A stretch of DNA of 64,000 nt from Allobosea sp. TND4EK4 (lineage in GTDB: Bacteria > Pseudomonadota > Alphaproteobacteria > Rhizobiales > Beijerinckiaceae), in contig NZ_FTMO01000003.1 in assembly GCF_900156025.1 (NCBI RefSeq), positions 124,001 through 188,000 of the forward strand, written 5' to 3'. The notes beneath the pieces were generated by a model. That model was given only the letters and a program-made list of their open reading frames with translations, was not told the origin of the DNA and did no database searches. Of this stretch, positions 1-7,895 are shown piece by piece. The position numbers and the translations under genes are program-made. Within the stretch, counting starts at the first letter, position 1; every line of letters begins with the position of its first letter.

Positions 1-762
1 CTTCGACTGTTCGAGACTGTCCGTCGCCAGCACATCGAAGGCGGGCAGGCTCTCGGGTATCCAGCTGCGCCCGATATCGACCGCGCTGGCGAACGCCGTC
101 GCCTTCATTCTGCGGGCGTCGAGAAAGGGCTTCAGCCCCGGCGCACCCGGCACCATCGAGATGACGATGTCGCTGCGCGCCAGCAGGTCGTCGACATCGC
201 TCGCGATCTCAGCCGAAAGCCCGCTTGTCCGCGCCACCTGGGCAAGCTTCTCGGCCGAGGAGCGGCTGCGGCTGAACGCCAGCGCGGTCTTGAGACCGGG
301 ATACAGCGCGTTGAAGGCTGCGAGATGCGCTTGGGCCTGCAGGCCGCATCCCACAAAGCCGATGGTCCGTGGCGCGGCCGGCGCCAGCCTCGCGGCCGCG
401 GCGGCAGAGAGCGCGGCGGTGCGGATCAGCGTGATCTCGTCGCCGTCGAGCACCGCGAGCGGGGCGCCGCTTTCGTAATCGCTGACGCAGATCAGCGCAT
501 TGATCCCAGGCACCGGGCTGTTCGGCCCGACCGGCGCCATTGAGACCCATTTCAGCGTAGCAATGCCGCTTGGCTGGGAGGCCGCTGTCATCGCTTGGAA
601 GCCATGGCCGGGGCCGAGCCCGAGCGCGCTCTTGGGCAGGCTGCGGTTCAGGCCTGCCGCATGATCCCGGAACGCTGCGAGGACCGCTTCGCGCGCCTCG
701 CCTGGATCGATGCCGAGGCCCTTCACATCATTGCGGGAGAGGTAGAGCAACCGCTCGCTCAT
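1..762 (-). CDS. Ornithine cyclodeaminase/mu-crystallin family protein (partial, C-terminus beyond window)
   Basis: The 254 visible residues begin MSERLLYLSRNDVKGLG. They carry the family's substrate-pocket signature (LDGDEITLIRTAALSAAAAA, about residues 107-126) followed by a Rossmann NAD(P)-binding loop (GFVGCGLQAQAHL). Relatives include ornithine cyclodeaminase, alanine dehydrogenase, and the pyrroline-2-carboxylate reductases and hydroxyproline dehydratases; sequence alone does not separate these here. The ATG shares one base with the stop of the upstream DadA-like gene (TGATG), so translation is probably coupled. It is the last visible gene of the operon that starts near 6.9 kb. Its company of an amino-acid importer and an FAD imino/amino acid oxidoreductase makes reduction or deamination of a cyclic imino acid a reasonable inference. 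The frame runs off the left edge of the window. Confidence 0.85.
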   Translation of the reverse strand, partial: MSERLLYLSRNDVKGLGIDPGEAREAVLAAFRDHAAGLNRSLPKSALGLGPGHGFQAMTAASQPSGIATLKWVSMAPVGPNSPVPGINALICVSDYESGAPLAVLDGDEITLIRTAALSAAAAARLAPAAPRTIGFVGCGLQAQAHLAAFNALYPGLKTALAFSRSRSSAEKLAQVARTSGLSAEIASDVDDLLARSDIVISMVPGAPGLKPFLDARRMKATAFASAVDIGRSWIPESLPAFDVLATDSLEQSK

Positions 763-2036
763 CAGGCGAATCTCCGTGCTGAATAGGGGGCGGGGTCGAA
801 GAGCGGTGCGCCTCCGTCGATCATCGCCGCAACGAGCCTAGCGGTTGCTGGCGCCTGCGTCAGGCCCGTATGGGCATGTCCAAATGCGTGGACGATGTCA
901 GCGCATCCTGAGGCAGGCCCGACGCAGGGCAGACCGTCCGGCGTCGAGGGACGATTACCCATCCAGCGGTCGTGTGCGGCGGCATCGAAACGCGATGCAT
1001 GAGCGGGAAACATCTTCCGGGCATAGCTCAGCAGGATGGCGGCGCGTCGCCAATCCGGCGGCGCGTCCGGGGCTGCGAGCTCGACCTGCCCGGCGAGCCG
1101 CAAGCCTTGCGGCGTCGAGACCACGCCCATTTGGCCATCAGACGGCATCAGTCCGGCCGACAGCGTCAATCCCGGCTCGGGAATGACGATATGGTAGCCG
1201 CGCTCGGAGATCAGCGGCACCCGGTCTCCCGCCTGGCGGGCCAGTGCGGTCGAGCCGATGCCGGCAGCCAAAACGGCTCGCTCGCAGTTCAACGGACCGT
1301 TGCTGGTCACGACAGAGCGAAGCCTGCCGTTCTCGATCGCGAAGCCCGTCGCTTTCGCAGCGATCAGCTGACCACCGCGCGCGACCAGCAATCGCGCGAG
1401 CGCGGCGCAATAAGCCCCCGGGTCGGCGATCTGCCCGGCTTCGTTGAGCCTCGCGCCGAAGCGATAGGCTGGGGACAGCTCCGGCAGCAGGCCGCGCAGC
1501 TCCGTTTCCCCGATTTCGGTGAAACGCACGCCGAGCTCGCGCCGAATCGTCCAGATCCGGTGCTCGGCGGCAAAGCCGCTGCGGTCCGGATAGACATAGA
1601 TCAGTCCGCGCTGCTGGATCAGATGGCCAACGCCAGCCTCCTCGGCATAACGCTGGTGCGCGGTGACGGTGTCCCTGCAGAGCGGGTAGCGCTGCTTGGC
1701 GCAACGCTCGATAAGTCCCCAGCTCTTGCCGGCCGCCACGAAGCGGGCGAGCCAGCCCGCATGGCTGGCCAGATCGCGCCAGCGGACCGTAAACGGACCA
1801 GCCGGATCCAGCAGGAAGCCCGGCACCTTGCGCCACAGCCCCGGCAGCGAAATCGGGGCGATGGCGCCGGGGTTGAGCCAGCTGGCATTGCCATATGAGG
1901 CCGCCTGCCGGCCGCCGGGCTCGTTCGGCTCCACCAACAGCACCTGATGACCGGCGCGCTGAATCTCCAGTGCCGCGCATAGGCCAACGATGCCGGCGCC
2001 GATCACGGCGACGGTCAGAGGCGGGTTCTGCGCCAT
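762..2036 (-). CDS. FAD-dependent D-amino/imino acid dehydrogenase, DadA-like (DAO family)
   Basis: This 424-residue protein opens with a dinucleotide-binding GxGxxG (VIGAGIVGLCAA, residues 11-22) and an acidic end of beta-2 (LLVEP). Next comes the segment NASWLNPGAIAPISLPG, typical of DadA and D-hydroxyproline dehydrogenases. The C-terminal FAD-contact region reads MGNRPSTPDGLPCVGP...FGHAHTGLT. The family oxidises D-amino or cyclic imino acids to imines and passes electrons to the respiratory chain rather than to oxygen. It starts 8 bp after the ABC ATPase gene and overlaps the following ornithine-cyclodeaminase-family gene by one base. The exact substrate cannot be read from sequence; a compound brought in by the adjacent polar amino-acid importer is likely. 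Confidence 0.88.
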   Translation of the reverse strand: MAQNPPLTVAVIGAGIVGLCAALEIQRAGHQVLLVEPNEPGGRQAASYGNASWLNPGAIAPISLPGLWRKVPGFLLDPAGPFTVRWRDLASHAGWLARFVAAGKSWGLIERCAKQRYPLCRDTVTAHQRYAEEAGVGHLIQQRGLIYVYPDRSGFAAEHRIWTIRRELGVRFTEIGETELRGLLPELSPAYRFGARLNEAGQIADPGAYCAALARLLVARGGQLIAAKATGFAIENGRLRSVVTSNGPLNCERAVLAAGIGSTALARQAGDRVPLISERGYHIVIPEPGLTLSAGLMPSDGQMGVVSTPQGLRLAGQVELAAPDAPPDWRRAAILLSYARKMFPAHASRFDAAAHDRWMGNRPSTPDGLPCVGPASGCADIVHAFGHAHTGLTQAPATARLVAAMIDGGAPLFDPAPYSARRFA

Positions 2037-2044
2037 CGGCCTGC

Positions 2045-2806
2045 TTATCCGCGGTTGTGGAAGTGGCTGAGGAAGGCGCGGGTCGCCTCCTGCTGCGGCG
2101 CCCCGATCACATCGCGCGCCGGCCCCTCCTCGACGATCACGCCGTCGCGCATGAAGACGACGCGGTCGGCGACCTCGCGAGCGAACCCGATCTCGTGGGT
2201 GACGATGATCATCGTCATACCCTCGGCCGCGAGATCGCGCATCACACCGAGCACCTCGCCGACCAATTCGGGGTCAAGCGCCGAGGTCGCCTCGTCGAAG
2301 AGCATCACCTCCGGCTCCATCGCCAACGCACGCGCAATCGCGACGCGCTGCTTCTGTCCGCCCGAAAGCTTGTTCGGGAAGACGTCGACCTTGTCGCTCA
2401 GGCCGACCTTGGCGAGCAGCTTGCGGGCGAGCGCGTCGGCCTCCCGCTTCGGCATGCCCTTCACCGAAACCGGACCTTCCATGACGTTCTGGACGACCGT
2501 CATATGCGGGAACAGGTTGAAGTGCTGGAAGACCATGCCGGTGTTGGAGCGGAAGCGCGCCTGCTCCCTCGTCCCCGGCATCTTCGAGCCGTCGCCGAAG
2601 GTGAAGGCATCCTCGCCGATGCGCACCTTCCCGCCTTCCGGCATGACCAACAGGTTGAGGCAGCGCAGCAGGGTCGATTTGCCGGAGCCGGAGGGGCCGA
2701 TCAGTGCCACGACCTGGCCGGACTCGACCTGGAGGTTGATGTCGCGCAGCACGGTCAGCGCGCCGAAGCTCTTGCGCAGGCCGGAGACCTCGATCTTGTA
2801 GCTCAT
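2045..2806 (-). CDS. Polar amino-acid ABC transporter ATP-binding protein
   Basis: This 253-residue ATPase is of the GlnQ/HisP class. It has a Walker A (GPSGSGKST), the family-typical [21 protein letters not shown]-loop, the ABC signature LSGGQKQR, Walker [12 protein letters not shown] and the switch histidine in IVTHE. The start at MSYKIEV is chosen because GAGGAGG lies 5 bases upstream; the frame stays open further up, but that part is inside the permease gene. It lies 10 bp from the permease gene and 8 bp from the downstream dehydrogenase gene, so all belong to one transcript. It would power import of an amino acid or opine-like solute with the permease at 2817-3482 and the binding protein at 3577-4425. 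Confidence 0.93.
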   Translation of the reverse strand: MSYKIEVSGLRKSFGALTVLRDINLQVESGQVVALIGPSGSGKSTLLRCLNLLVMPEGGKVRIGEDAFTFGDGSKMPGTREQARFRSNTGMVFQHFNLFPHMTVVQNVMEGPVSVKGMPKREADALARKLLAKVGLSDKVDVFPNKLSGGQKQRVAIARALAMEPEVMLFDEATSALDPELVGEVLGVMRDLAAEGMTMIIVTHEIGFAREVADRVVFMRDGVIVEEGPARDVIGAPQQEATRAFLSHFHNRG

Positions 2807-2816
2807 CGCGGCCTCC

Positions 2817-3482
2817 TCAGTTGCTCTGCGCCAGGCGCTTTTCGGCGCGCTTGACGATGGCGGTGAGCGGCAGCAGCACGACCACATAGATCGCCGCAAC
2901 GACCGTATAGACCTCGAGCGCGCGATAGGTGTCCATAGCCGCGACCTGGCCCTGGTAGAGCAGGTCCGGCACTGCCAGCACCGAGACGAGCGAGGTGTTC
3001 TTGAACTGGATGATGGACTGGTTCATCAGCGGCGGGATCATCCGCTTGATCGCCTGCGGCAGCACGATGCGGCGCATCACCCTGGCCGGCGTCATTCCCA
3101 GCGCCATGCCGGCCTCCGTCTGGCCGGGATCGATCGAGACGATGCCGCCGCGGATGATCTCGGCATAAAACGAGCCGCCATAGAGCGTCAGCGTCACAAT
3201 AGAGGCCGTCAGCGCATCGAGTTTGATGCCGGTGACGATCGGCAGCGCGTAGTAGAACCACAGCAGCAGCACGAGCAGCGGCGTCAGCCGGAACATCTCG
3301 ATATATGCCCAGGACACCCAGCGCAGCACGGGGGAGCGCGAGAGCTGGGCGATGCCCGCGACCAGCCCGACCGCAAGCCCGAGCACGATGACCGCGATGG
3401 TGAGCCCGATGGTCACCGCCGTCCCGTTCAGCAGGATCCAGCGATAGCCCCAGACGATGTCGAAATTCCAAGTGTAGGACAT
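2817..3482 (-). CDS. Polar amino-acid ABC transporter permease (HisM/GlnP family)
   Basis: The 221-residue membrane protein has about five transmembrane stretches. It carries the EAA-loop signature [22 protein letters not shown], the site where the ATPase docks, and the family motif [20 protein letters not shown]. Only one permease gene is present, so the channel is presumably a homodimer. It follows the binding-protein gene after 94 bp that contain a strong hairpin (3536-3564). It is followed 10 bp later by the ATPase gene. Confidence 0.92.
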   Translation of the reverse strand: MSYTWNFDIVWGYRWILLNGTAVTIGLTIAVIVLGLAVGLVAGIAQLSRSPVLRWVSWAYIEMFRLTPLLVLLLWFYYALPIVTGIKLDALTASIVTLTLYGGSFYAEIIRGGIVSIDPGQTEAGMALGMTPARVMRRIVLPQAIKRMIPPLMNQSIIQFKNTSLVSVLAVPDLLYQGQVAAMDTYRALEVYTVVAAIYVVVLLPLTAIVKRAEKRLAQSN

Positions 3483-3535
3483 GCTGAATCCTGCCGCCGG
3501 ACGTGCGGCGCTGCGGAGGAGGCGTGAAAGTCGAT

Positions 3536-3564
3536 AGGGCCCCCGCGCGAGACGCGGGGGCCCT
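3536..3564 (-). other. Strong intercistronic hairpin between binding-protein and permease genes
   Basis: This is a perfect 12-bp inverted repeat (AGGGCCCCCGCG / CGCGGGGGCCCT) with a 5-base loop. It lies 12 bases past the binding-protein stop and is not followed by a run of T on the minus strand. It is therefore better read as an mRNA 3'-end stabiliser or partial terminator than as a full terminator. Such hairpins commonly raise binding-protein mRNA above that of the membrane subunits. Confidence 0.7.
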
Positions 3565-3576
3565 GCCTTCGCATCG

Positions 3577-4425
3577 TCAGAGCGTGATGCCGGCCGGAAT
3601 ATCTTCCGGCTTCACGCCGACCTGCTCCAGGCTCTCGACCACGGCGCTGCGCACCAAGCCGAGACCGCGGGCATAGCCGATCCAGGTGTTGACGAAGAAC
3701 AGCCAGGTCTTGTCGGCCTCGCGGCGCACGGCGGCATTGGAGGTCGAGCCGAAGAAGGGCTGCGGCACGATGACCTTGCCCAGGCTGGGATCGGCCTTCA
3801 CGGCGCGTACGCCGCCCATCCAGAAGATGCACTGCGCATCGACGCGGCCGGTCTTCAGCGCCAGCATCGCCTCGTTGATCGTCTTGAAGCGCGTGATCTG
3901 TGCCTTGGGGCAGAGCAGCGTTGCAATCTGATCGTGGGCAGAGCCGAGATCGACCGAGATCTTCACCTCGGGCTTGTTCATGTCGGCCCAGCTCTTGGGC
4001 TCGAATCCGGGCTTGCCGATGACGACGAGCGCGCTGTCATAGGCCGGGTTCGAGAAATCCACCGCCATGGCGCGCTTCGGCGTCGGGTTCAGGCCGAACA
4101 TGATGTCGATCTTGTCGGACTGCAGATCGAGGACGGCATTGCCCCAGGTCGTCTCGACGAGTTCGAGCTCGACATCCATGTCCTTCGCCAGCGCGGAGCC
4201 GATCGTGTAGAAATGGCCGCCCCACTTGCCGGTCGCAGCGTCCTTGACGAACCACGGCGCGCTCGACGTCACAGCGCCGAGGCGCATCTTCTTGTTGGCG
4301 ATGATGCGGTCGAAGGTGTTCTGCCCCGCGGCTTGTGCTTTCACACCGCCCGAGGCGAGAGTGAGCGCACCGGCCGCTGCCGCGCCGACGCCGATGAGGC
4401 CTGCCAGATCTCTGCGTGTCGTCAT
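3577..4425 (-). CDS. ABC transporter substrate-binding protein (family 3, polar amino acids)
   Basis: The 282-residue periplasmic protein begins MTTRRDLAGLIGVGAAAAGALTLAS. This is a leader with twin arginines and an AQA cleavage site, so export may be by Tat or Sec. The mature part shows the SBP_bac_3 pattern: KKMRLGAVTSSAPWFVKD, DIMFGLNPTPKRAMAVDFSNP and ISVDLGSAHDQ. The start is set at the ATG before TTRRD, where the leader makes sense; the frame upstream of it codes no leader. It is the first gene of the importer, 122 bp after the FAD-linked oxidase gene. The ligand is unknown. Confidence 0.9.
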   Translation of the reverse strand: MTTRRDLAGLIGVGAAAAGALTLASGGVKAQAAGQNTFDRIIANKKMRLGAVTSSAPWFVKDAATGKWGGHFYTIGSALAKDMDVELELVETTWGNAVLDLQSDKIDIMFGLNPTPKRAMAVDFSNPAYDSALVVIGKPGFEPKSWADMNKPEVKISVDLGSAHDQIATLLCPKAQITRFKTINEAMLALKTGRVDAQCIFWMGGVRAVKADPSLGKVIVPQPFFGSTSNAAVRREADKTWLFFVNTWIGYARGLGLVRSAVVESLEQVGVKPEDIPAGITL

Positions 4426-4547
4426 TGGTCTTCTCCCGTGATGCGGGGCGCACCCCGTCTTGATTGGTGAGGCAGGCATCCGCTTCCCCCGCGGATGTCC
4501 GTCACCGACCCCTCCTCACCGAAGGCGCCGGCTGGTTTCTTGGGGCG

Positions 4548-5972
4548 CTATCCCGCTTTGGCGAGAAGGACACCCGGGTTCATCAGATTCTGCGGGTCGA
4601 ACAGCGCCTTGACCTTGGTCATCAGCTCGTAGCGCAGGGGATCGGCGAGGCGTTCCAGCTCCTCGGTGAGCTTGCGGCCCACGCCGTGCTCGGCGCTGAA
4701 GGTGCCACCGAAACGCGCCGCCACATCGTGGATCGCTCGCTCGACTTCGAGCGCGAAAGCCTCGGGCTCAGGCAGCGTCGCCCAATAGTCATGGCTGAAC
4801 ATGAGGATGTAATGGACGTTGCCGTCGCCGAGATGGCAGACCACCTCGCTATAGGCCTGCGGAAAGAGCTTCGCGGCGGCCTCGTCGGCGGCCTCGATGA
4901 AAGGCGCGACGTCGGAGGAGCGCACCGCGACGTCGTGTGTGATGCTCATCCCTTCCTTCTTGTTCGCTTCCGAAACCGAATGCCGGATATGCCAGAAATC
5001 GGCAGCCTGCTGCTCCGAGGACGCAATAACGGCATCGAGCAGTTCCCCTCGCTCCAGAGCCGCGCCGAGCACCTCCTCGAGGATGTCGCCGAGGGCCGTC
5101 GTTGCATCCTCACTGCCGAGCTCGATCAGCACTGACCAGGCGGGGATCTCGGCAAAGGGGAAGCGCGCGCGTTCCGCATGTTTCCGCACGAGCTCGAACT
5201 GCGAGCGGGAGACGAGTTCGAAGGCCTGGATGGCGGAGCCGGCGCGGTCCTGCATCGCGGCAAGAAGCGCGACAGCGTCGGCAGGCTTGGCCGCTGCGAC
5301 CCAGGCATGGGCCGTGTTCGGCACCTGCGGATGGAGGCGAAGCGCAGCGCCGGTGACGATACCGAGCGAGCCCTCCGCACCGATGAAGAGATGGCGCAGC
5401 ATGTAGCCGGTGTTGTCCTTGCGCAGCGCTGCGAGGTCGTTCAGCACGCGGCCATCGGCCAGCACGACTTCCAGCCCGGCGACGAGATCGCGCATCGGCC
5501 CGTAGCGCACCACGCCCGTGCCGCCGGCATTGGTCGCGATCAGCCCGCCGATCTGCGCGCTGCCTTCGCTGCCGAGATGCAGCGGGAACTGACGGCCCGC
5601 TTCCGCGGCGGCGGTGTGGAGATCGCCGAGCACGACGCCGGCATCCACCGTGGCGACGCCCGAGGCGCGGTCGATGCCGCGGATGCGGTTCATCCGCCGC
5701 AGCGAGAGCATGATGCCGGGTCTGCCGGGCCGATCGCTGAGCGGCACCGCACCGAAGCACAGGCCGGTATTGCCGCCGACCGGGAAGACCGGCTGGCCCT
5801 CGGCCGCGCAGAGCGCGACGACGGCGGATACCTCAGCGGTCGAGGCCGGCTGGACAACGGCGAGCGCCGTGCCGCGCAGCCTCTGGCGCCAATCGACCAG
5901 ATACGGCTCCATCTCGGCCGGATCGGTGATCAGCCCCTTGTCGCCGACGATGCCGCGGAGTGCGTTGAGCAC
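4548..5972 (-). CDS. FAD-linked D-2-hydroxyacid dehydrogenase/oxidase (GlcD family)
   Basis: This 474-residue flavoprotein is of the FAD_binding_4 plus FAD-oxidase C type. The PP-loop reads PVFPVGGNTGLCFG (about residues 61-74). Further FAD contacts are GSEGSAQIGGLIATNAGGTG and GAEGSLGIVTGAALRL. The C-terminal domain contains HLGDGNVHY and SAEHGVGR, the metal- and substrate-binding histidines of the D-lactate, D-2-hydroxyglutarate and glycolate dehydrogenases. It would oxidise a D-2-hydroxyacid to the 2-oxoacid. The gene starts 10 bp after the DapA-like gene, so the 2-oxoacid or hydroxyacid produced by that lyase is the likeliest partner reaction. Assignment to one substrate is not possible. 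Confidence 0.88.
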   Translation of the reverse strand: MLNALRGIVGDKGLITDPAEMEPYLVDWRQRLRGTALAVVQPASTAEVSAVVALCAAEGQPVFPVGGNTGLCFGAVPLSDRPGRPGIMLSLRRMNRIRGIDRASGVATVDAGVVLGDLHTAAAEAGRQFPLHLGSEGSAQIGGLIATNAGGTGVVRYGPMRDLVAGLEVVLADGRVLNDLAALRKDNTGYMLRHLFIGAEGSLGIVTGAALRLHPQVPNTAHAWVAAAKPADAVALLAAMQDRAGSAIQAFELVSRSQFELVRKHAERARFPFAEIPAWSVLIELGSEDATTALGDILEEVLGAALERGELLDAVIASSEQQAADFWHIRHSVSEANKKEGMSITHDVAVRSSDVAPFIEAADEAAAKLFPQAYSEVVCHLGDGNVHYILMFSHDYWATLPEPEAFALEVERAIHDVAARFGGTFSAEHGVGRKLTEELERLADPLRYELMTKVKALFDPQNLMNPGVLLAKAG

Positions 5973-5982
5973 GGCAGGTTCC

Positions 5983-6882
5983 TCAGGCGAGGCTGATGGC
6001 TTTGGCCTGCGCTGCGGCAGCTTTGAGGCCGGCGAGCGTCTTCTCGCTCGGGCCCATCAGCGGCAGCCGCACGCCGCCGACCGGCATACCGGCCAGCGCC
6101 ATGTATTCCTTCAGCGGGCCGGGATTGGTCTCGACATAGATCGAGTCGATCACCGGATCGACCTTGTCCTGCAGCTTCAGCGCTTCCTTGAGCTTGCCCT
6201 GGCGTGCGAGCCCGAAGATCTCGAGCCAGATCTTCGGATAGATCGTGGCCGAGGCCAGCACGCCACCGCGCGCGCCGAGTGCGATGTGGGTGGCAAAGAG
6301 CGGCTCCTCGCCCGACAGGATCGCGATCTTGTCGCCGGCATATTTCACGGTGCGGATGAAATCGGGCATGTCGTATGAGGAATACTTCATGCCGATGATC
6401 GAGCCGTCCTCGGCCATCGCCTGCACCGTATCGGCGAAGGCCGCGACCGTGGTGCGGCGCGGGATCTGGTAGAGCATTACCGGCAGGTCGAGCGCGTCCC
6501 GATAGCGCCGGAAATAGGCGCGCATGCCGTCCTGCGTCCCAGGGGCGTAATAGGGCGTGACCGTCATGACGGCGGCAGCACCGGCTGCCGCGAAATCCCG
6601 GCCCGCCTCGAGGGCATCTTCGAAGCCGGTCGAGAGCACACCCGGGATGACCGGCTTGCCGGCCGCAGCCTCGACGCAGGCCGCCACGATCGTCTTGCGC
6701 TCCTCGCGGGAGAACGCCGGATATTCGCCCGTGCCACCGATCGGCACGATGCCGGCCGCGCCCGCATCGAGCTGGAAGCGCACGAGCTTCTGAAGGCTGG
6801 CGACGTCGACCGCGCCATCGCCGGTCAGTGGCGTGACGATGGCCGTGTAGAGGCCGGCAAGCTGGTCGTGCGTGAGTGTCAT
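5983..6882 (-). CDS. DapA/N-acetylneuraminate lyase superfamily aldolase
   Basis: The 299-residue TIM-barrel enzyme has the catalytic features of the class I aldolase family: the Schiff-base lysine in IIGMKYSS, the tyrosine in MLYQIPRRT, and the pyruvate-carboxylate pocket GGTGEYPAFSREER. Homologues include dihydrodipicolinate synthase, keto-deoxy sugar acid dehydratases/aldolases, and the deaminase of hydroxyproline breakdown. The catabolic setting (amino-acid importer, DAO enzyme, own regulator) argues against lysine biosynthesis. It is the promoter-proximal gene of the minus-strand operon. The ATG at 6882 gives the usual family length. Confidence 0.85.
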   Translation of the reverse strand: MTLTHDQLAGLYTAIVTPLTGDGAVDVASLQKLVRFQLDAGAAGIVPIGGTGEYPAFSREERKTIVAACVEAAAGKPVIPGVLSTGFEDALEAGRDFAAAGAAAVMTVTPYYAPGTQDGMRAYFRRYRDALDLPVMLYQIPRRTTVAAFADTVQAMAEDGSIIGMKYSSYDMPDFIRTVKYAGDKIAILSGEEPLFATHIALGARGGVLASATIYPKIWLEIFGLARQGKLKEALKLQDKVDPVIDSIYVETNPGPLKEYMALAGMPVGGVRLPLMGPSEKTLAGLKAAAAQAKAISLA

Positions 6883-6957
6883 GTCAACAATCCCCGGCGC
6901 CGCTGAGCCGCAACGCCCGGCCCCGTGCCGTGCGTGCACGGTCGATTGCCGGCGCAT

Positions 6958-7028
6958 CGTTGGATATGAAACTTCTTTCACATCATCAGGGGTGTCAACA
7001 TCAAACTACAGAAATGTCGTATCCGACA
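6958..7028. promoter_or_regulatory. Divergent promoter region with paired operator candidates
   Basis: A perfect inverted repeat TGTCG-TATC-CGACA lies at 7015-7028. A degenerate copy at 6958-6971 (CGTTGGATATGAAA) matches its reverse complement at 10 of 14 positions. A minus-strand TTGACA hexamer lies between them (6993-6998). The pair sits between the XRE-cupin gene (start 7118) and the DapA-led operon (start 6882), so it is the natural candidate for the regulator's binding sites. No -10 element was convincing on either strand. Confidence 0.5.
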
Positions 7029-7117
7029 ATTTTTCGCCTAAACTGGCCCCTGTCCTTTTCAATGCGCTCTGGCGGCGGTAGAAACGCGATCGCGAACGAG
7101 CGCGGCGGAGAAGCGGC

Positions 7118-7756
7118 ATGCCGGAACTTTCATGGGCTGAGCACGGCGACACCGCCGAGCCACCCGAGCCGCAGCGGCTGGATGAGCCGCGCGGCGTCGA
7201 TATCGGTGCCCGTCTGCTCAAGCTTCGAAAGAGCCGTCGCCTGACATTGCAGGACATCAGCGCTCTTACGGGGGTCTCCGCTTCCGCTTTCTCCAAGATC
7301 GAGCGCAACGAGCTGTCGCCGACGATCTCGACGATGCAACGCATTGCCCACGGCCTCGAGGTCGAGCTGGCGACACTGCTTTCGGCCGATGAGGAAGGCA
7401 CCGGCTACGCGTTTTCCGGCCGTCGCAGCATCAGTCGGGCCGGCAGCGGCAGCAAGCACGCTACCGGGACCTGCAACAACGTCCTGCTCTGCGCCGACCT
7501 CAAGAACAAGCGCGCCACGCCGATCTTGACCACGGTTACGGCCCGCTCGCCGGAGGAATATCCAGCCTGGGCGAAATCTGAGGCCGAGATCTTCGTAATG
7601 GTGATGGAAGGCACACTCGTCGTCCATAGCCGGCTCTACGAGCCTCTCGAACTCAACAAGGGTGACTCGGTCTATTACGACGCCACCACCGAGCACACCT
7701 GGACCTCAAAGGGCCCGACAAACGCCGTCGTACTCTGGGTGCTCGTCGACCTTTAA
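7118..7756 (+). CDS. XRE-family regulator with C-terminal cupin domain
   Basis: The 212-residue protein has a helix-turn-helix at about residues 29-85 (ARLLKLRKSRRLTLQDISAL...SASAFSKIERNELSPTISTM). A small beta-barrel cupin follows at the C-terminus (GTLVVHSRLYEPLELNKGDSVYYDATTEHTW). This is the PuuR/SinR-like layout in which the cupin senses a metabolite. It is transcribed divergently from the DapA/importer operon across a 235-bp gap holding two related operator-like sequences. Control of that operon, and of itself, is therefore inferred. Effector unknown. Confidence 0.88.
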   Translation: MPELSWAEHGDTAEPPEPQRLDEPRGVDIGARLLKLRKSRRLTLQDISALTGVSASAFSKIERNELSPTISTMQRIAHGLEVELATLLSADEEGTGYAFSGRRSISRAGSGSKHATGTCNNVLLCADLKNKRATPILTTVTARSPEEYPAWAKSEAEIFVMVMEGTLVVHSRLYEPLELNKGDSVYYDATTEHTWTSKGPTNAVVLWVLVDL

Positions 7757-7780
7757 TTTGCATTATTCAAGCCGCTTTGC

Positions 7781-7804
7781 CGTTGTCCGAGTTCACGGAC
7801 AACG
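7781..7804. terminator. Hairpin downstream of the XRE regulator
   Basis: A 9-bp inverted repeat (CGTTGTCCG / CGGACAACG) with a 6-base loop lies 25 bases after the regulator stop and before the convergent helicase gene. No T-run follows on either strand, so termination is plausible but not certain. Confidence 0.45.
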
Positions 7805-7895
7805 ACCACGCGGCTCCCGGCTTTCGCAACTGCTCTCAGGCAGACCTCTGCGACGGCAGGTCAGGGCGATCGACCCGTGGATTTCGCCGACGCCC

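Noticed and set aside
5983..6882. Assignment as biosynthetic dapA
   Set aside because: It is in a catabolic operon with an importer and its own regulator; the lysine-path gene is usually elsewhere, so I left the symbol empty.
762..6882. Naming the operon as hydroxyproline catabolism (hyp genes)
   Set aside because: The combination is suggestive, but no racemase or semialdehyde dehydrogenase is visible and none of the members can be told apart from other family subtypes.
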